NCBI GenBank assembly: GCA_038093515.1
Contig: JBBPSI010000041.1
Span: 62,001 to 126,000 of the forward strand
From: Butyriboletus loyo
Taxonomy: Eukaryota; Basidiomycota; Agaricomycetes; Boletales; Boletaceae
DNA: 64,000 nt
Reading direction: 5' to 3'
Shown here: positions 33,264 through 46,129 of the stretch, one piece after another
How positions within the stretch are numbered: the stretch's first letter is position 1
Layout: each line of letters begins with the position of its first letter
Notes under the pieces: generated by a model
What the model was told of the DNA's origin: nothing
The model's input: only the letters and a program-made list of their open reading frames with translations
Databases searched by the model: none
Made by a program: the position numbers and the translations under genes

Positions 33264-36168
33264 ATGAACTTCGGCTTGGGCCGTAGCAGGCGCAGGAATG
33301 CAAGGGGACCGACTAATCATTCATCTACCTCTCTAGACACAGGGAGTCAGTCTCCTCCAGACGATAACTGGGAAACGATCGACCTCTCGTCAACCGAATA
33401 TGCGCGAAGGCGAAGGGAGCTGATGCAACTCATCAGCGACCTGCGCTCATTGGGGCAAGTTAGAAACCGCATCGCGCCTCCGTGTCATTAACCTCCTTCA
33501 CCAGTGGAAATGCAGTCCTTGATCTTCCTTCTATCGTCGTTATCGGTGGCCAGTCCGGTACGTATCGATATTGTGTGCGTTGAATTCCGTTTTCACTTTT
33601 GTCCCACTACGACCTTTTTCAGCCGGAAAAAGCTCCTTGGTCGAGGCAGTTAGTGGTGTAAGTCACACCGAGTGTTTATGAAGCTACGGAAGATGCTTGA
33701 TAGTTCATGCTAGGTCAATGTTCCTCGAGATAGTGGAACTTGCACGCGGTGGGTCTAACCCACTCCATTTTGTTATTATGCTCATCCTCAAGACAGGTGT
33801 CCGATGGAGTGCACAATGTCCAGTAACGCGACAACTTGGTCTTGCAATATCAAACTGCGTTTTGATTACGATTCGTCTGGCCGCTCTGCTGCCGAACCAA
33901 AGGAGATAACTTTTGGACCCCCCATCACTAACAAGACTGAGGTGGAAGTCTGGCTCCGTCGTGCACAAGCAGCTATCCTCAATCCAAATCTCCCCCCGGA
34001 AAGTTTCCACAGAAGGAGCATACAAGATTTGCGTGGTTTCACCCACTCGCTCAAGTTTTCCAGAAACTTGGTTTCTATTTTCATCGAGGATCCAAGCGCC
34101 ACCGACTTGTCCTTTGTAGATCTACCAGGTTGGTATGCTATTCATACGTACTTCTGTGCTGATTTTCTCTACAGGGCTAATACAAAATGAGGATCAGGAG
34201 GTGCTTGATCTGGTGCGACAGCTCACTGAATCTAACATCAGTCGACCAAACACGATTATTTTAACCACGATACCGATGAGCGGTAACTCATAGTACCTTC
34301 GTTATTCAGGAATGTCTCTGACTGGTATATATCCGTTTAGACGATATGCAGAACCAGCAATCCGTAAGACTGGCGAAAGAAGCTGATCCCGACGGAGAGC
34401 GCACCATAGGTTTGTCGATAGCTCATAACAAGCAGTCCTCTCTCACAAGGATTGTTCATAGGGATCCTCACGAAACCCGATATACTCGGGGACGGTGCCG
34501 TCAGTGCTAAGAAGGCCTGGGTTGATGTCATCGAAGGGCGTCAACACCCATTGAAGCACGGGTATTATTGCGTTCGTCTGCCCGATGATGCTCAACGGAC
34601 AGAGCGACTCTCAAGATCAGCGCTCCAGCGCATCGCTGCAGAGTATTTCGACACGACTTCACCTTGGAGCGCGATTACTAACCGTGGGCGTCTTGGAATC
34701 CCAGCATTCGTATCGGACATCAGCGTCTTGCTTGTCAGCCATATCCAAAGAGTGTACGTCGCGCCACGGCATGCCTGAGTCACTCTGGGCTCAACCAGTC
34801 TTCGTGTAGCATACCACAACTCAAACAGGATGTCGAGCGACTGCTCGCTTCTTGCTTGGAAGAGATCAGTACTCTACCCAAGCCATTGGAAGCGGATCCA
34901 CAGATCGAGGTCCTTGCGAGAGTCAACGCATTCTGCGATGCCTTCAAAGGTGTAGTCTCAGGTGCCAGCTCGGATAAGAGCCTTGCGCAGCGAAATCGAG
35001 CGCACTACACTATGTTCGCTTGGGACATTCGAGGAACCGCTCCGGATTTCCGTCCTTTCGAACAGCCCACGCAATACCTGCCGATCCATACTCTCAATGA
35101 ATCTGAAGAGTTCGACGCGGTTAAGAATGATAGAGTACAGACCATGGGGGTGTATGAGGTTCGCAAGACCATTTTGGAGTCCGTTCCGTTCCCTTCCTTT
35201 GTTGGTTATGCCTTCTAACGCACAATGTCAATAGGTCGATTGCATGGGAACTTCCTGGTAATATTCCGTACGAAGCCAAGACTCGTCTCATCAAACGGTT
35301 CACGACGTTATGGTCTACGCCGGCGGAGAAGTGTCTGACATCTGTGTATGATGTACTCGACGACGTCGTTCAGCAACTCGTCGAGACGCACTTTGGCCGA
35401 TTCAAGGTCCTGCGGGCGTTGATCTCGTACGTGGTCGATATGGTTGTTACGAATGTTTGATGTAGACTCTTTCTCGTCCACAGAGACCTCATCCGTCCTG
35501 ATATCGAAGAACACAAACAGAGCGCACTCGGTGCGATCAAGCAAACTCTGGGACTTGAGATAACTCCCAACTACACTCAAAACCTGAAAGATTACAAGAG
35601 CCTTCGTGAAAGCTGGCTTGCCAAGTATCGGTATACTCGCAGGAACCCCGAAGGACACAAGATGTCTAGACAACCCGTCGCGTCCGCAAGAGGAGGCTAC
35701 GCCGAACACGCCCCTTCACCAGAACAGGAAGCCTTGCGTTATTTGGCTCAAGCCGGGTACAGCGGTCTCACTGTAGAAGACTTGACTCGCCTAACCTCTC
35801 GAGACCAAGTTGAAGATGAATTGATCGTCATGGCAGACGTACGCGCATACTTTACCATCGCATACAAGGTACGAAGACGTCCAACGAAACAGGCGCAATG
35901 AGTGGCTGAGATGACAGTCGTACAGCGCATCATTGATCACGTCCCACTCAAGATCGAACAATCCCTGCATCAGGCATTAGCAGAGAGATTGTCGGTTAGC
36001 CTGCTGCAGCGCCTCATGACTGACACGACCTCGAATGGCGACTTTGCTGATCGTATGAGAGAGTTGGTGAGCGAAGATCCAGCCACCGAGGCGAGGCGGA
36101 CCCACTTAGAAGCTAAGCGGACCCGACTCCAGGAGATGAGAAGAAAGCTTGTCAGCTTTGCTACGTGA
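33264..36168 (+). CDS. Dynamin-like GTPase with GED, copy C
   Basis: Twelve exons: 33264-33454, 33505-33557, 33623-33657, 33714-33748, 33797-34128, 34175-34282, 34341-34409, 34462-34753, 34810-35178, 35235-35426, 35484-35868, 35926-36168 (767 aa). GTPase motifs: P-loop GGQSAGKSSLVEAVSG, switch 1 around TRCPMECTMSS, DLPG switch 2, and TKPD for guanine recognition. A helical stalk follows, and the C-terminal ~80 residues form a GTPase effector domain (IDHVPLKIEQSLHQALAERL). There is no PH or proline-rich domain, so the layout is Mx/DRP-like; membrane remodelling is likely but the organelle unknown. Intron 1 uses a GC donor (GCAAGT at 33455). Fungi often carry lineage-specific arrays of such genes. 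Confidence 0.88.
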
Positions 36169-37117
36169 GTGGTGCAGGTTGCGGATCTGGTGTCGTGTTT
36201 CTTGTCAATGTACTTCAAGTTTGTGTGTAAACCCTGAATAGATCTTTTCCGCTACGATGACTACTCGCTAGATGCTTGCTGAATGGACGATCAGTGCACT
36301 TATAGAATCGGAAGGCGGGTCATTGGTTCGTTCACCGGGCTATGAGAGAGGTGTTTCATCCAAGTCATCGACATCCTCGATTGGATCGGACGAGGACGAA
36401 TGCTTTGGATCAGCCGATGGGGAGGAACCTCCGCGCACTATCGTTGTCCTGCTCGCTACCCGCCGAGTCGTTGCTCCTAGCCCCTGACCTTGCACCGCCA
36501 CACCGGTAGCCTCATGACTAATAAGGCATGGACTTTCAAGCTAAATCGCCGCTTTATCGAGGCGACGCAACTTGCCTGTCACCATCGAATGCTTTTGCAG
36601 TGGATCAGACCTCTCTTTTCCTCGGCCAGACCTTGTAGGAGAATGACACGCTGCTTCTCTGTGAATACTCAAGTACTTGATCAAGTCTCGACCCTCGAGA
36701 CCTCGCCGTGTTCATGGCAGGGATCCGCGCCGACAAAAAAGGTAGCGCCCCCTCGTGTTATGCCACCTCGTGTTACTAATTTACCACCCCGTTGAAACCA
36801 GTGGACTTTACGCTTTTCAATTCATACCTACTAAGGTGTAGAGTTCACCACTGGGAACCGAATTTGCGATGGACAACAGCGTTTTCTTGATCTCCAGAGT
36901 TCGGAAGTCGCATGGGGAATCTCTGGTGCCTCGTATCAGCATTATAGAATTCTCACAGGACGTAAATCATAACCCATGCCTCGTGTCTAAGCTGCGGTGC
37001 GGTCGCAGCGAGGATCAGGTTTTGCCACCGCATCCACAGCATCCACGGGATGTATAAAGCCTGCACACTTGCCCATCTCCCATCTCTCATCGTCCTCTCT
37101 TACCCCTCTCACTGGCT
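36169..37117. other. Intergenic between the two dynamin genes
   Basis: 949 bp. The last ~130 bp before 37118 are clearly homologous to the promoter of copy C, so the duplication unit includes its promoter. No separate gene is supported. Confidence 0.55.
37053..37066 (+). promoter_or_regulatory. TATA-like core promoter element of dynamin D
   Basis: TATAAAGCCTGCAC, 65 bp before the ATG. The matching element in copy C, CATAAAGCCTGCAC at 33202-33215, has one change in its first base. Conservation within an otherwise diverging promoter suggests function. Confidence 0.45.
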
Positions 37118-40100
37118 ATGAATTTCAACTTCAACCTCAGTACTCGCGGGAATACGAAGCGGCCAACCAGTATTTCATCTATCTCTGTACCAACAGAGAG
37201 CCAGTCTCCTCCTCCACCAGATGACAACTGGGAACCAATCGACCTCTCGTCGACCGAATATGCGCGTAGGCGCAGGGAATTGATGCAGCTCATCAGCGAC
37301 TTGCGGTCGTTGGGGCAAGTTAACAACCACATTGCCCCCCCGTGTCATTAACCTCTTTCTCCAGTGGGGAGACAGTCCTAGATCTTCCTTCTATCGTCGT
37401 TATCGGTGGCCAGTCCGGTACGTATCGATATTGTGTACATTGAATTCCGTTTCACTCTTGTCCCACTACGACCTTTTTCAGCCGGAAAAAGCTCCCTGGT
37501 CGAGGCAGTTAGTGGTGTAAGTCACACCGAGTGTTTATGAAGCTACAGAATATGCTTGACAGTTCGTGCTAGGTCAATGTTCCTCGAGATAGTGGAACTT
37601 GCACGCGGTGGGTCCAACCCGTTCCATTTTGTTATTATGCTCATCCTCAAGACAGGTGTCCGATGGAGTGCACAATGTCCAGTAACGCGACAACTTGGTC
37701 TTGCAACATCAAACTGCGCTTTGATTACGATTCATCCGGACGTTCTGCTGCCCAATCGAAGGAGATATCTTTCGGACCCACCATCACTGACAAGACTGAC
37801 GTGGATATCTGGCTCCGTCGTGCGCAAGCAGCTGTTCTCAATCCCAGTCTTGTCCCGGAAAGTTTCTACCAAAGGAGCATACAAGATTTGAAGGACTTCA
37901 CTCACTCACTCAAGTTTTCACGAAATGTGATTTCTATTTTCATCGAGGATCCCAGCGCCACCGACTTGTCCTTTGTAGACCTACCAGGTGAGAGCGTGTA
38001 TGTTCTTCATGCATACTTCTGTGCTAATAGTCTCTACAGGGCTGATACAAAATGAGGAGCTGGATGTGCTTGACCTGGTGCAGCAACTCACGGAATCTTA
38101 CATCAGTCGACCAAACACGATTATTTTGACCACAATACCGATGAGCGGTAACTCATAGTACCTTCGTCATCCAGGAATGTCTCTGACTAGTATATATCCG
38201 TTTAGACGATATGCAGAACCAGCAATCCGTAAGACTGGCAAGAGACGCCGACCGCGATGGAGAGCGCACCATAGGTGTGTCGATAACTGGCGACAAACAC
38301 CCGACTCTTACAAGAATTTTTAATAGGGATCCTCACGAAACCTGATACACTCGGGGTCGGTGCCGTCCATGCCAAAAAGTTCTGGGTTGATGTCATCGAA
38401 GGACGTCAGCACCCATTGAAGCACGGGTATTATTGCGTCCGTCTGCCTGACGATGCTCAACGGGCAGAGGGACCTTCAAGATCGGCGTTCCAGCGCATCG
38501 CTTCAGACTATTTCGACACGACTTCACCTTGGAGCGACGTTACTAACCGTGGGCGTTTTGGAATCCCAGCATTTGTATCAGACATTAGTGTCTTGCTCGT
38601 CAAACACATCAACAAAGTGTACGTCGCGCCACTGCATGTTTGAGTCTCACTCTGGGCTCAACAAATATTCATGCAGCATACCACAGCTTAGAGAAGATGT
38701 TGGGCGACTGCTCACTTCTTGCTTGGAGGAGATTAGTACTCTACCAAAGCCACTGGAAACTGATCCACAAATCGAGGTCCTCGTGAGAGTTAGCGCATTC
38801 TGCGATGCCTTCAGGGGTGTCGTCTCAGGTGCCAGTTCGGACAAGGGCCTTGCTCAGCGAAATCGAGCACTCTACACCATACTCGCTCAGAACATTCGAG
38901 AAACTTATCCGGATTTCCGTCCTTTCGAGGAGCCTACGCACTACTCGCCAATCTATGATCTCGAATCTGAAGAACCCCCCGTGGTTAGGAATGATAGGGT
39001 AGAGCCCAAGGAAGTGGCATTAGAGGAAGCAGATCGTGGGAGCATTTCGAAGTCCGTTCCATTCCCTTCATTTGCTGGTTACCCTTTCTAACATACAATG
39101 TTTACAGGCCGAATGCAAAATATAAAGGATCTAAAAAATCCGCCGCGGTTAAGAGTGGTAGGGTCGAGGAAACTTGTGATCATATTGATCGCGGGAGCAT
39201 TTTCGGGTCTGTTCCATTCCCTTCCTTTACTGGTTACCTTTTCTAACATACAACCTTTATAGGTCGATTGCAAAATCTAAAACTCCCACCACGGTTACGA
39301 ATGATAAAGTAGAGATGGAAACTTATGATGACATTGATCGCGGGAGCATTATCGAGTCTGTTCCGTTCCCTTCCTTTATTTGTTACCCTTTCTAACATCA
39401 ATTTTTATAGGCCGATTGCAAAACCTGAAAGGCTCGCCGTGTTTAAGAAGGATAGACTACAGGTCATGGGAGTGTATGAGGTTCGCAAGACCATTTTGGA
39501 GTCCGTTCCATTCCCTTCCTTTGCTGGTTATGCCTTCTAATGCACAATGTCTATAGGTCGATTGCATGGGAACTTCCTGGTAATATTCCGTACGAAGCCA
39601 AGACTCGTCTCATCAAACGGTTCACGACGTTATGGTCTACGCCCGCGGAGAAGTGTCTGGCATCCGTGTATGATGTACTCGATGACGTCGTTCAGCAACT
39701 CGTCGAGACGCACTTTGGCCGATTCAAGGTCCTGCGGGTGTTGATCTCGTACGTGGTCGATATGGTTGTTACGAATGTTTGATGTAGACTCTTTCTCGTC
39801 CACAGAGACCTCATCCGTCCTGATATCGAAGAACACAAGCAGAGCGCACTCGGTGCGATCAAGCAAACTCTGGGACTTGAGATAACTCCCAACTACACTC
39901 AAAACCTGAAAGATTACAAGAGCCTTCGTGAAAGCTGGCTTGCTAAGTATCGGTACGCTCGCAGGAACCCCGAGAGATACAAGAGAGTTTGGCCCCCTGT
40001 GCCACCAGAACAGCAAGCCTTGCAATTCAATGACTGCGAGCTTTCTGGATCACCCATCCCGAGTATAAACTCCGGGTACGGCTCACCTGCACGCCCTGCA

Positions 40101-40561
40101 CCCTCTGTGTCATCAGAACAGCAAGCCTTGCAATATCTGGCTCAAGCCGGGTACAAGGGTCTCACTGTGGAAGACTTGACTCGTCTATCTCCTGGAGACC
40201 GATTCGAAGATGAATTGATCATCATGGCGGACGTGCGCGCATACTTTACTATCGCATACAAGGTAGGCGGATATTCAACGAAACAGACACATTGGGGGCT
40301 GAGATGACGGACATACAGCGCATCATTGATCACGTCCCACTCAAGATCGAACAATCCCTGCACCAGGCATTAGCAGAGAGATTGTCGGTCAGCCTGCTGC
40401 AGCGCCTCATGACTGACACGACCTCGACGGGCGACTTTGCTGATCGTATGAAAGAGTTGGTGAGCGAGGATCCAGCCACCGAGGCGAAACGGACCCGGCT
40501 GGAAGCGTCGCGGACCCAACTACAGGAGATGAGAAGAAAGCTTGTTAGCTTTGCTACGTGA
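37118..40561 (+). CDS. Dynamin-like GTPase with GED and expanded stalk linker, copy D
   Basis: Fifteen exons: 37118-37314, 37365-37417, 37482-37516, 37573-37607, 37656-37987, 38040-38147, 38216-38284, 38327-38618, 38677-39051, 39108-39206, 39263-39355, 39411-39500, 39557-39748, 39806-40262, 40319-40561 (889 aa). GTPase, stalk and GED match copy C. It differs by three extra exons (ends at 39051-39500 replace the single copy C junction at 35178). These come from tandem duplication of a ~150-bp exon-intron unit and add ~94 residues in frame. Exon 14 also carries a lengthened linker with a repeated EQQALQ. Intron 1 has a GC donor (37315). All extra junctions are phase 2, so alternative skipping would keep the frame. 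Confidence 0.86.
38963..39576 (+). repeat. Fourfold tandem exon-intron repeat inside dynamin D
   Basis: Four successive units of about 145-155 bp, each made of an exon tail (for example ...GATCGCGGGAGCATT...), an intron and the first ~20 nt of the next exon. Donors lie at 39052, 39207, 39356 and 39501 (GTCCGT or GTCTGT). Acceptors follow TTCTAACATACAA-like branch regions. Copy C has one such unit, around 35110-35260. Confidence 0.85.
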
Positions 40562-41170
40562 GTGATGGGGACCGCGAATCTGGTGTTGTGTTTCTTGTCA
40601 AGTTGCATGCAATTTTGTGTATAATAACTGTATCGTTTACTCGCCAGATGCTTGCTCAATCGATGATTTGTCCATTTATATGAGGTGGGGTAGACTGTCG
40701 GGATCATTGAAAGAACACGCTGAGATCATGGAACAATTGTATTGCCGAGACTTCATCCATAGCCACCCCCTTGCGAACTCGCAGATCTGAGAGTTGATCA
40801 GGATGGGAAACGGTGAGCTCGTTTCATACGGCTAGGCCGCCGCTGTGATCATACAGTGGGCAAATCACTTGAAGTGCAACCATATTCGTCTCTGTAATCC
40901 GACGAGTTGATACTAGAGCAGACCTCGGCGGGAGAGTACGGTGCTGTTGAATGTCCTACTCTTGTCGGTCGTTTGGCACGGACTCTGTGTGCATCCGGTT
41001 GATCATTGCGATCCGTGCTTCGGATTCGTCGGCCGCAGTTGTTGTAGTCGAGGTGAAAATAGCCTTGGACTTGGATGGTTGTTTATAACTTGTCTAATGC
41101 TTGCGTCGAGTCATAAGTAAAGGTACAGTTGCGGAGTCAACCCTTCCCTTGCTCGACCCTATCCAGCGCG
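40562..41170. other. Intergenic: dynamin D 3' flank and LYS2 promoter
   Basis: About 600 bp with no gene. It contains the 3' flank of dynamin D and the promoter of LYS2. TGACTC motifs (the yeast Gcn4 type) were not located with confidence. Confidence 0.45.
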
Positions 41171-44100
41171 ATGGCAAACAATGCGCTCTCCAGAGTACTG
41201 GCGAGGCTGCAAAACCTCCCGTCAATGTCCCTGCCGACTGATTACCCGAGACCAGTCGGGACCAACAAACTGATCGAAGCTGCCCACACCGCCGATCTTC
41301 CCGAACAGACATCCCTCGCCTTGCTCAAACTCGCTCTCCAATCAGACGACGGCGACGCAGAAGACGACGATGCGCAAAGGACATACAGCAGTCCCTCCGC
41401 GTTCCACCTCCTTCTTTCCGCTTTCACTATATTGCTACATCGCTACACCGGTGACACCGACATCGTCATCGGTTCTTCATCTGCTACGGCCAGTGCACCT
41501 CTGGTCCTGCGGTTGGCTGTCGATCCATCTGATACTTTCTCGTCTATCGTCCGACGCGTCCAACATGTCGAGAAGGAGGCAGAGGCCGATGTACTCCCCT
41601 ACGAAACCATCGTCCAAGCCCTCCGCAAGGACAAGGAAGACACGATGGAAAACGCTCGTCCACTCTTTCGTGTTCGTTTCTTTGACGAGACCGACCAACC
41701 TCGCGAAAACTTCCTCCATTCAACTAGCCTGACAACCGATCTCACAATCTTCGTCACGCGACCCCCCGCGACGACTCGTTCTTCCCTTGCTCCCCGCATA
41801 GCACTCCGCATCCTTTATAATTCTCTACTCTTCAGCCCCGTCCGCATTTCTTTCATCGTTGACCAGCTCTCAGTGTTACTACGGAAAGTCTCTGCGAATC
41901 CCGGGGCCCTCGTAGGATCAGTGCCCCTGTTGACTAACGGTCAAAGGGTCCATCTGCCCAACCCAACTGCAGATCTTCATTGGTGTGACTGGAAAGGCGC
42001 CATAACAGATGTTTTCTCGCGCAATGCGATCCGCTGGCCAGACCGGTCATGCGTGATCCAGAGCCTTTCCTCCACAACTCCTGATGGGATACAAGACGTA
42101 CACACCTACACGTATGGTGATATCAGAAAAGCATCGAATATCCTCGCACACCACCTTCTTCAAGGAGGCATCAAACGAGAAGAAGTCGTGATGATCTACG
42201 CGTATCGGAGCGTGGAGCTTGTCGTTGCGGTCATGGCGGTCCTCAAGGCCGGCGCGACGTTTTCTGTCATTGGTATGTTGTTCCTCGTGTCCAGACGTCG
42301 AGCGCATAATCAACGCGCTGGCTATCAGATCCTGCATATCCTCCGTCGCGACAACAGATATACCTACAAGTTGCTCAGCCTCGTGGACTCATCGTTCTAG
42401 CTGGGGCAGGGAGGATCGGGCCTAGCGTTCGGGAGTTCCTCTCAAACAACCTCAAGATTCGCGTCGAAGTTCCCGCACTCGAGCTTTCGCCAACCGGCGG
42501 AATTCTTGGCGGAACTGTCAACGGGATCGACGTGCTCAAATCACGCTACCATCTTTCAGAAACTGACCCGAATGTCATCCTTGGACCTGACAGTATCGGT
42601 ACTTTGTCTTTCACAAGTGGCAGCACCGGCATCCCAAAAGGGGTCCGGGGACGTCACTACAGTTTGACCCATTTCTTCCCCTGGATGGGTGAGAGATTTT
42701 CGCTGGGGGAATTCTCCAAGTTCACCATGCTCAGTGGTATTGCTCATGACCCTATCCAGCGAGATAGTGAGTATCGAATGTTGTACTTTGGCTCTCTGTC
42801 TCCTCATCTCTCCTTTAGTCTTCACACCCCTGTTCTTCGGCGCCGAGCTCTACGTTCCTACTGCAGAAGACATTGGGACACCCGGCCGGCTCGCAGAGTG
42901 GATGGATGTTAACAAGGTTACCGTTACTCACCTCACCCCTGCAATGGGTCAACTTCTGTCCGCGCAGGCTACTCGACAAATTCCCTCTCTCTGCAGCGCC
43001 TTCTTCGTCGGTGACGTTCTTACTAGACGCGATTGTCTTCGGCTCCAGTCCCTCGCTGCCAATGTCCATATCATTAACATGTACGGAACTACGGAGACAC
43101 AGCGCGCAGTCTCCTATTTTTCCATTCCACCCGTGTCTGCAGATCCGACTTTCCTTGCTACCCAAAAAGACATCATGCCTGCTGGAGAAGGGATGGTCGA
43201 CGTCCAACTCCTTGTTGTCAATCGATCCGACAAGACTGTTCCGTGCGCGGTCGGCGAAGTCGGAGAGATCTATGTGCGCTCAGGTGGCCTGGCGGAGGGG
43301 TATCTCGACTCTGAAGCGTCCAGCGAAAAGTTTATTTTAAATTGGTTTGCCTCGTCGTCGCTGCAATGGAAGGACAGGATACTGCACCCGCTGCAGGGTC
43401 TCGCCGGACCTGAGGCAAGGCACTGGAAGGGCATTCGCGATCGGATGTACAGGTCCGGTGATCTCGGGCGTTATCTTCCCGATGGTCGTGTCGAGTGCGT
43501 AGGACGCGCAGATGATCAAGTCAAGATACGCGGTTTCCGAATCGAGCTTGGCGAGATCGATACCTTGATGAGCCAACACCCACTTGTTCGCGAAAACGTG
43601 ACGCTCGTACGAAGAGACAAGGACGAAGAAAAGATACTTGTCAGCTACTTTGTGCCGCTAGAAGGCGCGCTATTGAATGGTTTCACGAGCGAGCTCAGCG
43701 ATGGCGAAGAGGCTGGCGGCATTAAGAGCATATCGAAATTTAGACGGCTCATCAAAGATATCAGAGAGCATCTCAAGAAAAAATTGCCCAGTTATAGCAT
43801 TCCTACACGTGCGTCGATACCCGGTCGTGCCGGTCTTCTAGCTGACTCTTTGTACTCGAACCAGTGTTCGTTCCTCTTCGCCGTATGCCCCTTAATCCCA
43901 ATGGCAAGATAGACAAACCTGCACTTCCATTCCCAGATACGGCTCACGCCCATGTCACTCACGCCGAAAACAAAGCTGGGTCCAAGGACATGAAAAAAAG
44001 GGCCATTAGTCCCACAGAAGAAAAACTGTGTTCATTGTGGGCGGACGTGCTGCCCAACCCACCAGAGACGATACCATTAGACGAGAGTTTCTTCGATCTC

Positions 44101-45767
44101 GGAGGACACTCGATCCTGGCAACCCGCCTCATCTTTGAGATACGAAAGGCATTCGTCGTCGAGGCGCCTTTAGGCCTCATCTTTGCCCAACCGACTATCG
44201 GCGGTTTGGCAGCCGCCGTCGATACTTTGCGCGATCCAGACTTTGGTATTGCCCCTCAAGACTCAAATCCTACTCCGCCCACCTCAGCGCACGCGGCGGA
44301 TGGCATGCAGAGAAAATTCATGCCTGCCATTGTCGAATACGGTCAAGATTTCGAGCATCTGGTTCCTCGCCTACGCGATTCCTACCCACCGCTACGCTCC
44401 GACTTCCACACGCGTGCCTTGACCGTGTTCCTCACAGGCGCAACTGGGTATCTCGGTGCATTCGTCCTTCGTGATTTGCTCCAGCGTGAAGAGAGGGTAC
44501 AGAAAGTCATCTGTCTCGTTCGGTCTCCCTCGGTTGAAAATGGGCTTGAACGACTGAAGCAAGGATCGACCGACCGCGGTGTCTGGGACGAGGAATGGGT
44601 AGTCTCTGGGAGACTTGAGGTAGTCATCGGGGACCTCGGACAAGATCATTTCGGCATGGACGAAAGTACATGGGCTCGAATCGCAACTGAAGCTGATGTT
44701 GTGTTGCATAATGGCGCTTTGGTTTGTCCTTCTTGGTTCTTGTTGAGTACCTGAATTCAAAATGATCTATGCACAGGTGCACTGGGTTTATCCGTACGAG
44801 AGACTGCGGTCACCAAACGTGATTGGGACCCTGACAGCAGTCGAACTCGCTTCGACGACAAAGCAAAAGCTTTTTGTGTTCGTTTCTTCAACATCGGCTA
44901 TCGATACGGAGTACTATGTCCGACTCTCTGATTCGCTGTCGCACCTGCGCAGTGAGCGCAGAGGTGTACCCGAAGACGATGACCTCGAGGGCGCGAGGAC
45001 TGGTCTCAAGACGGGTTATGGACAAAGTAAATGGGTTTCCGAAAAGTTGTTGTTTGCAGCGGGGAAGCGAGGGCTGAAAGGACATATTGTGCGCCCGGGG
45101 TATGTTGTCGGAGATTCAAAAACCGCAGGTGCGCGCGTATTTCGCCCTGATATGATTCATTTTCTTGCTGAGCTACCTTTGCTTGGCAGTAACCAACACG
45201 GACGATTTCATATGGCGGATGGTCAAAGGGTGTGTACAACTTGGACTCGTCCCTGACATCAACAATACTGTGAACATGGTACCTGTGGACCATGTTGCAC
45301 GCTGCACAGCACTTGCCGCCATTGCGCCACTACCGAACGCCACAGAGACGGTGTTACATATTGTGGCCAACCCACTTCGGACGTTCAACGACTTGCTCTC
45401 GTCGCTTGCAGAGTACGGCTTCTCGACGCGACAATGTGAATACCTGGTCTGGAGACGGGAACTGGAGAGGCACGTGATGGAGGTGCAAGACAACGCGTTG
45501 TTCCCTCTACTGCACTTTGTGCTTGACGACCTTCCGACGAGCACAAAGGCGCCTGAACTAGATGATGCAAACACAGCAGCGTTGCTGATGCAAAGCCAAA
45601 GTACCACTACGACATGCACGGTGTCGGACGAGTTGATGGGCCTTTATTTGGCATGGCTGGTCGGCGCTGGATTCGTACCAGGGCCAAGCTCGCCTGGGGG
45701 GCGCAAATGCTTGCCTGTGCTCGGGAATGACACGGTAATCAGAGCTGCGGGCCGGAGTGGTGTTTAG
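41171..45767 (+). CDS. LYS2: L-2-aminoadipate reductase (alpha-aminoadipate reductase)
   Basis: Six exons: 41171-42272, 42329-42766, 42819-43808, 43865-44721, 44777-45128, 45190-45767 (1438 aa). The enzyme adenylates, thioesterifies and reduces L-alpha-aminoadipate to the semialdehyde in fungal lysine synthesis. Domains in order: a condensation-like N-terminal part; an adenylation domain ([19 protein letters not shown] near residue 458, [20 protein letters not shown] later); a carrier domain whose Ser in [14 protein letters not shown] (about residue 926) takes the phosphopantetheine; and a thioester reductase with the NADPH fold [18 protein letters not shown] (about 1035) and the YGQSK active-site motif. 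It needs a Lys5-type phosphopantetheinyl transferase, not seen here. Length matches the family. Confidence 0.95.
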
Positions 45768-46129
45768 GAGGCCGAAGGGATCGAAGCTTGATCTCCACGT
45801 TTTTTTTGTAGTTTCGTGATATGGAGAATCGAAGGTGTTCGGGGTGTGTGTAAACGATGGCAACTGCTCAGCGCGACGTCGTCGGACTCGTCCGGGCCTC
45901 GCTCTGAATGTTGCAGTGCGGTTTCAAACTCAGATGAGACCTTCCGAATATGGAAAGAGCTGCCAATCATGGTGCCTTACTTAACCAATCGTATCACGCG
46001 GTGCCACCGGCCCTCTAAATGAGCTGACGGCACCAAACCAGTGATGGCCCCGTCCGTAGGGCAAGTACGAAATTCTTATAAATTAGCCCGCATGTCTTCG
46101 CGCTTCAATTTCCCATTTTCTCCGTCTCA
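45768..46129. other. Intergenic: LYS2 3' flank and next promoter
   Basis: 362 bp, no gene. A T9 tract (45801-45809) follows the LYS2 stop by about 35 bp. Confidence 0.5.

Noticed and set aside
40005..40140. A further tandem exon repeat in exon 14 of dynamin D
   Set aside because: The duplicated EQQALQ motif lies within one exon with no splice sites between the copies, so it is a coding duplication rather than another exon unit.
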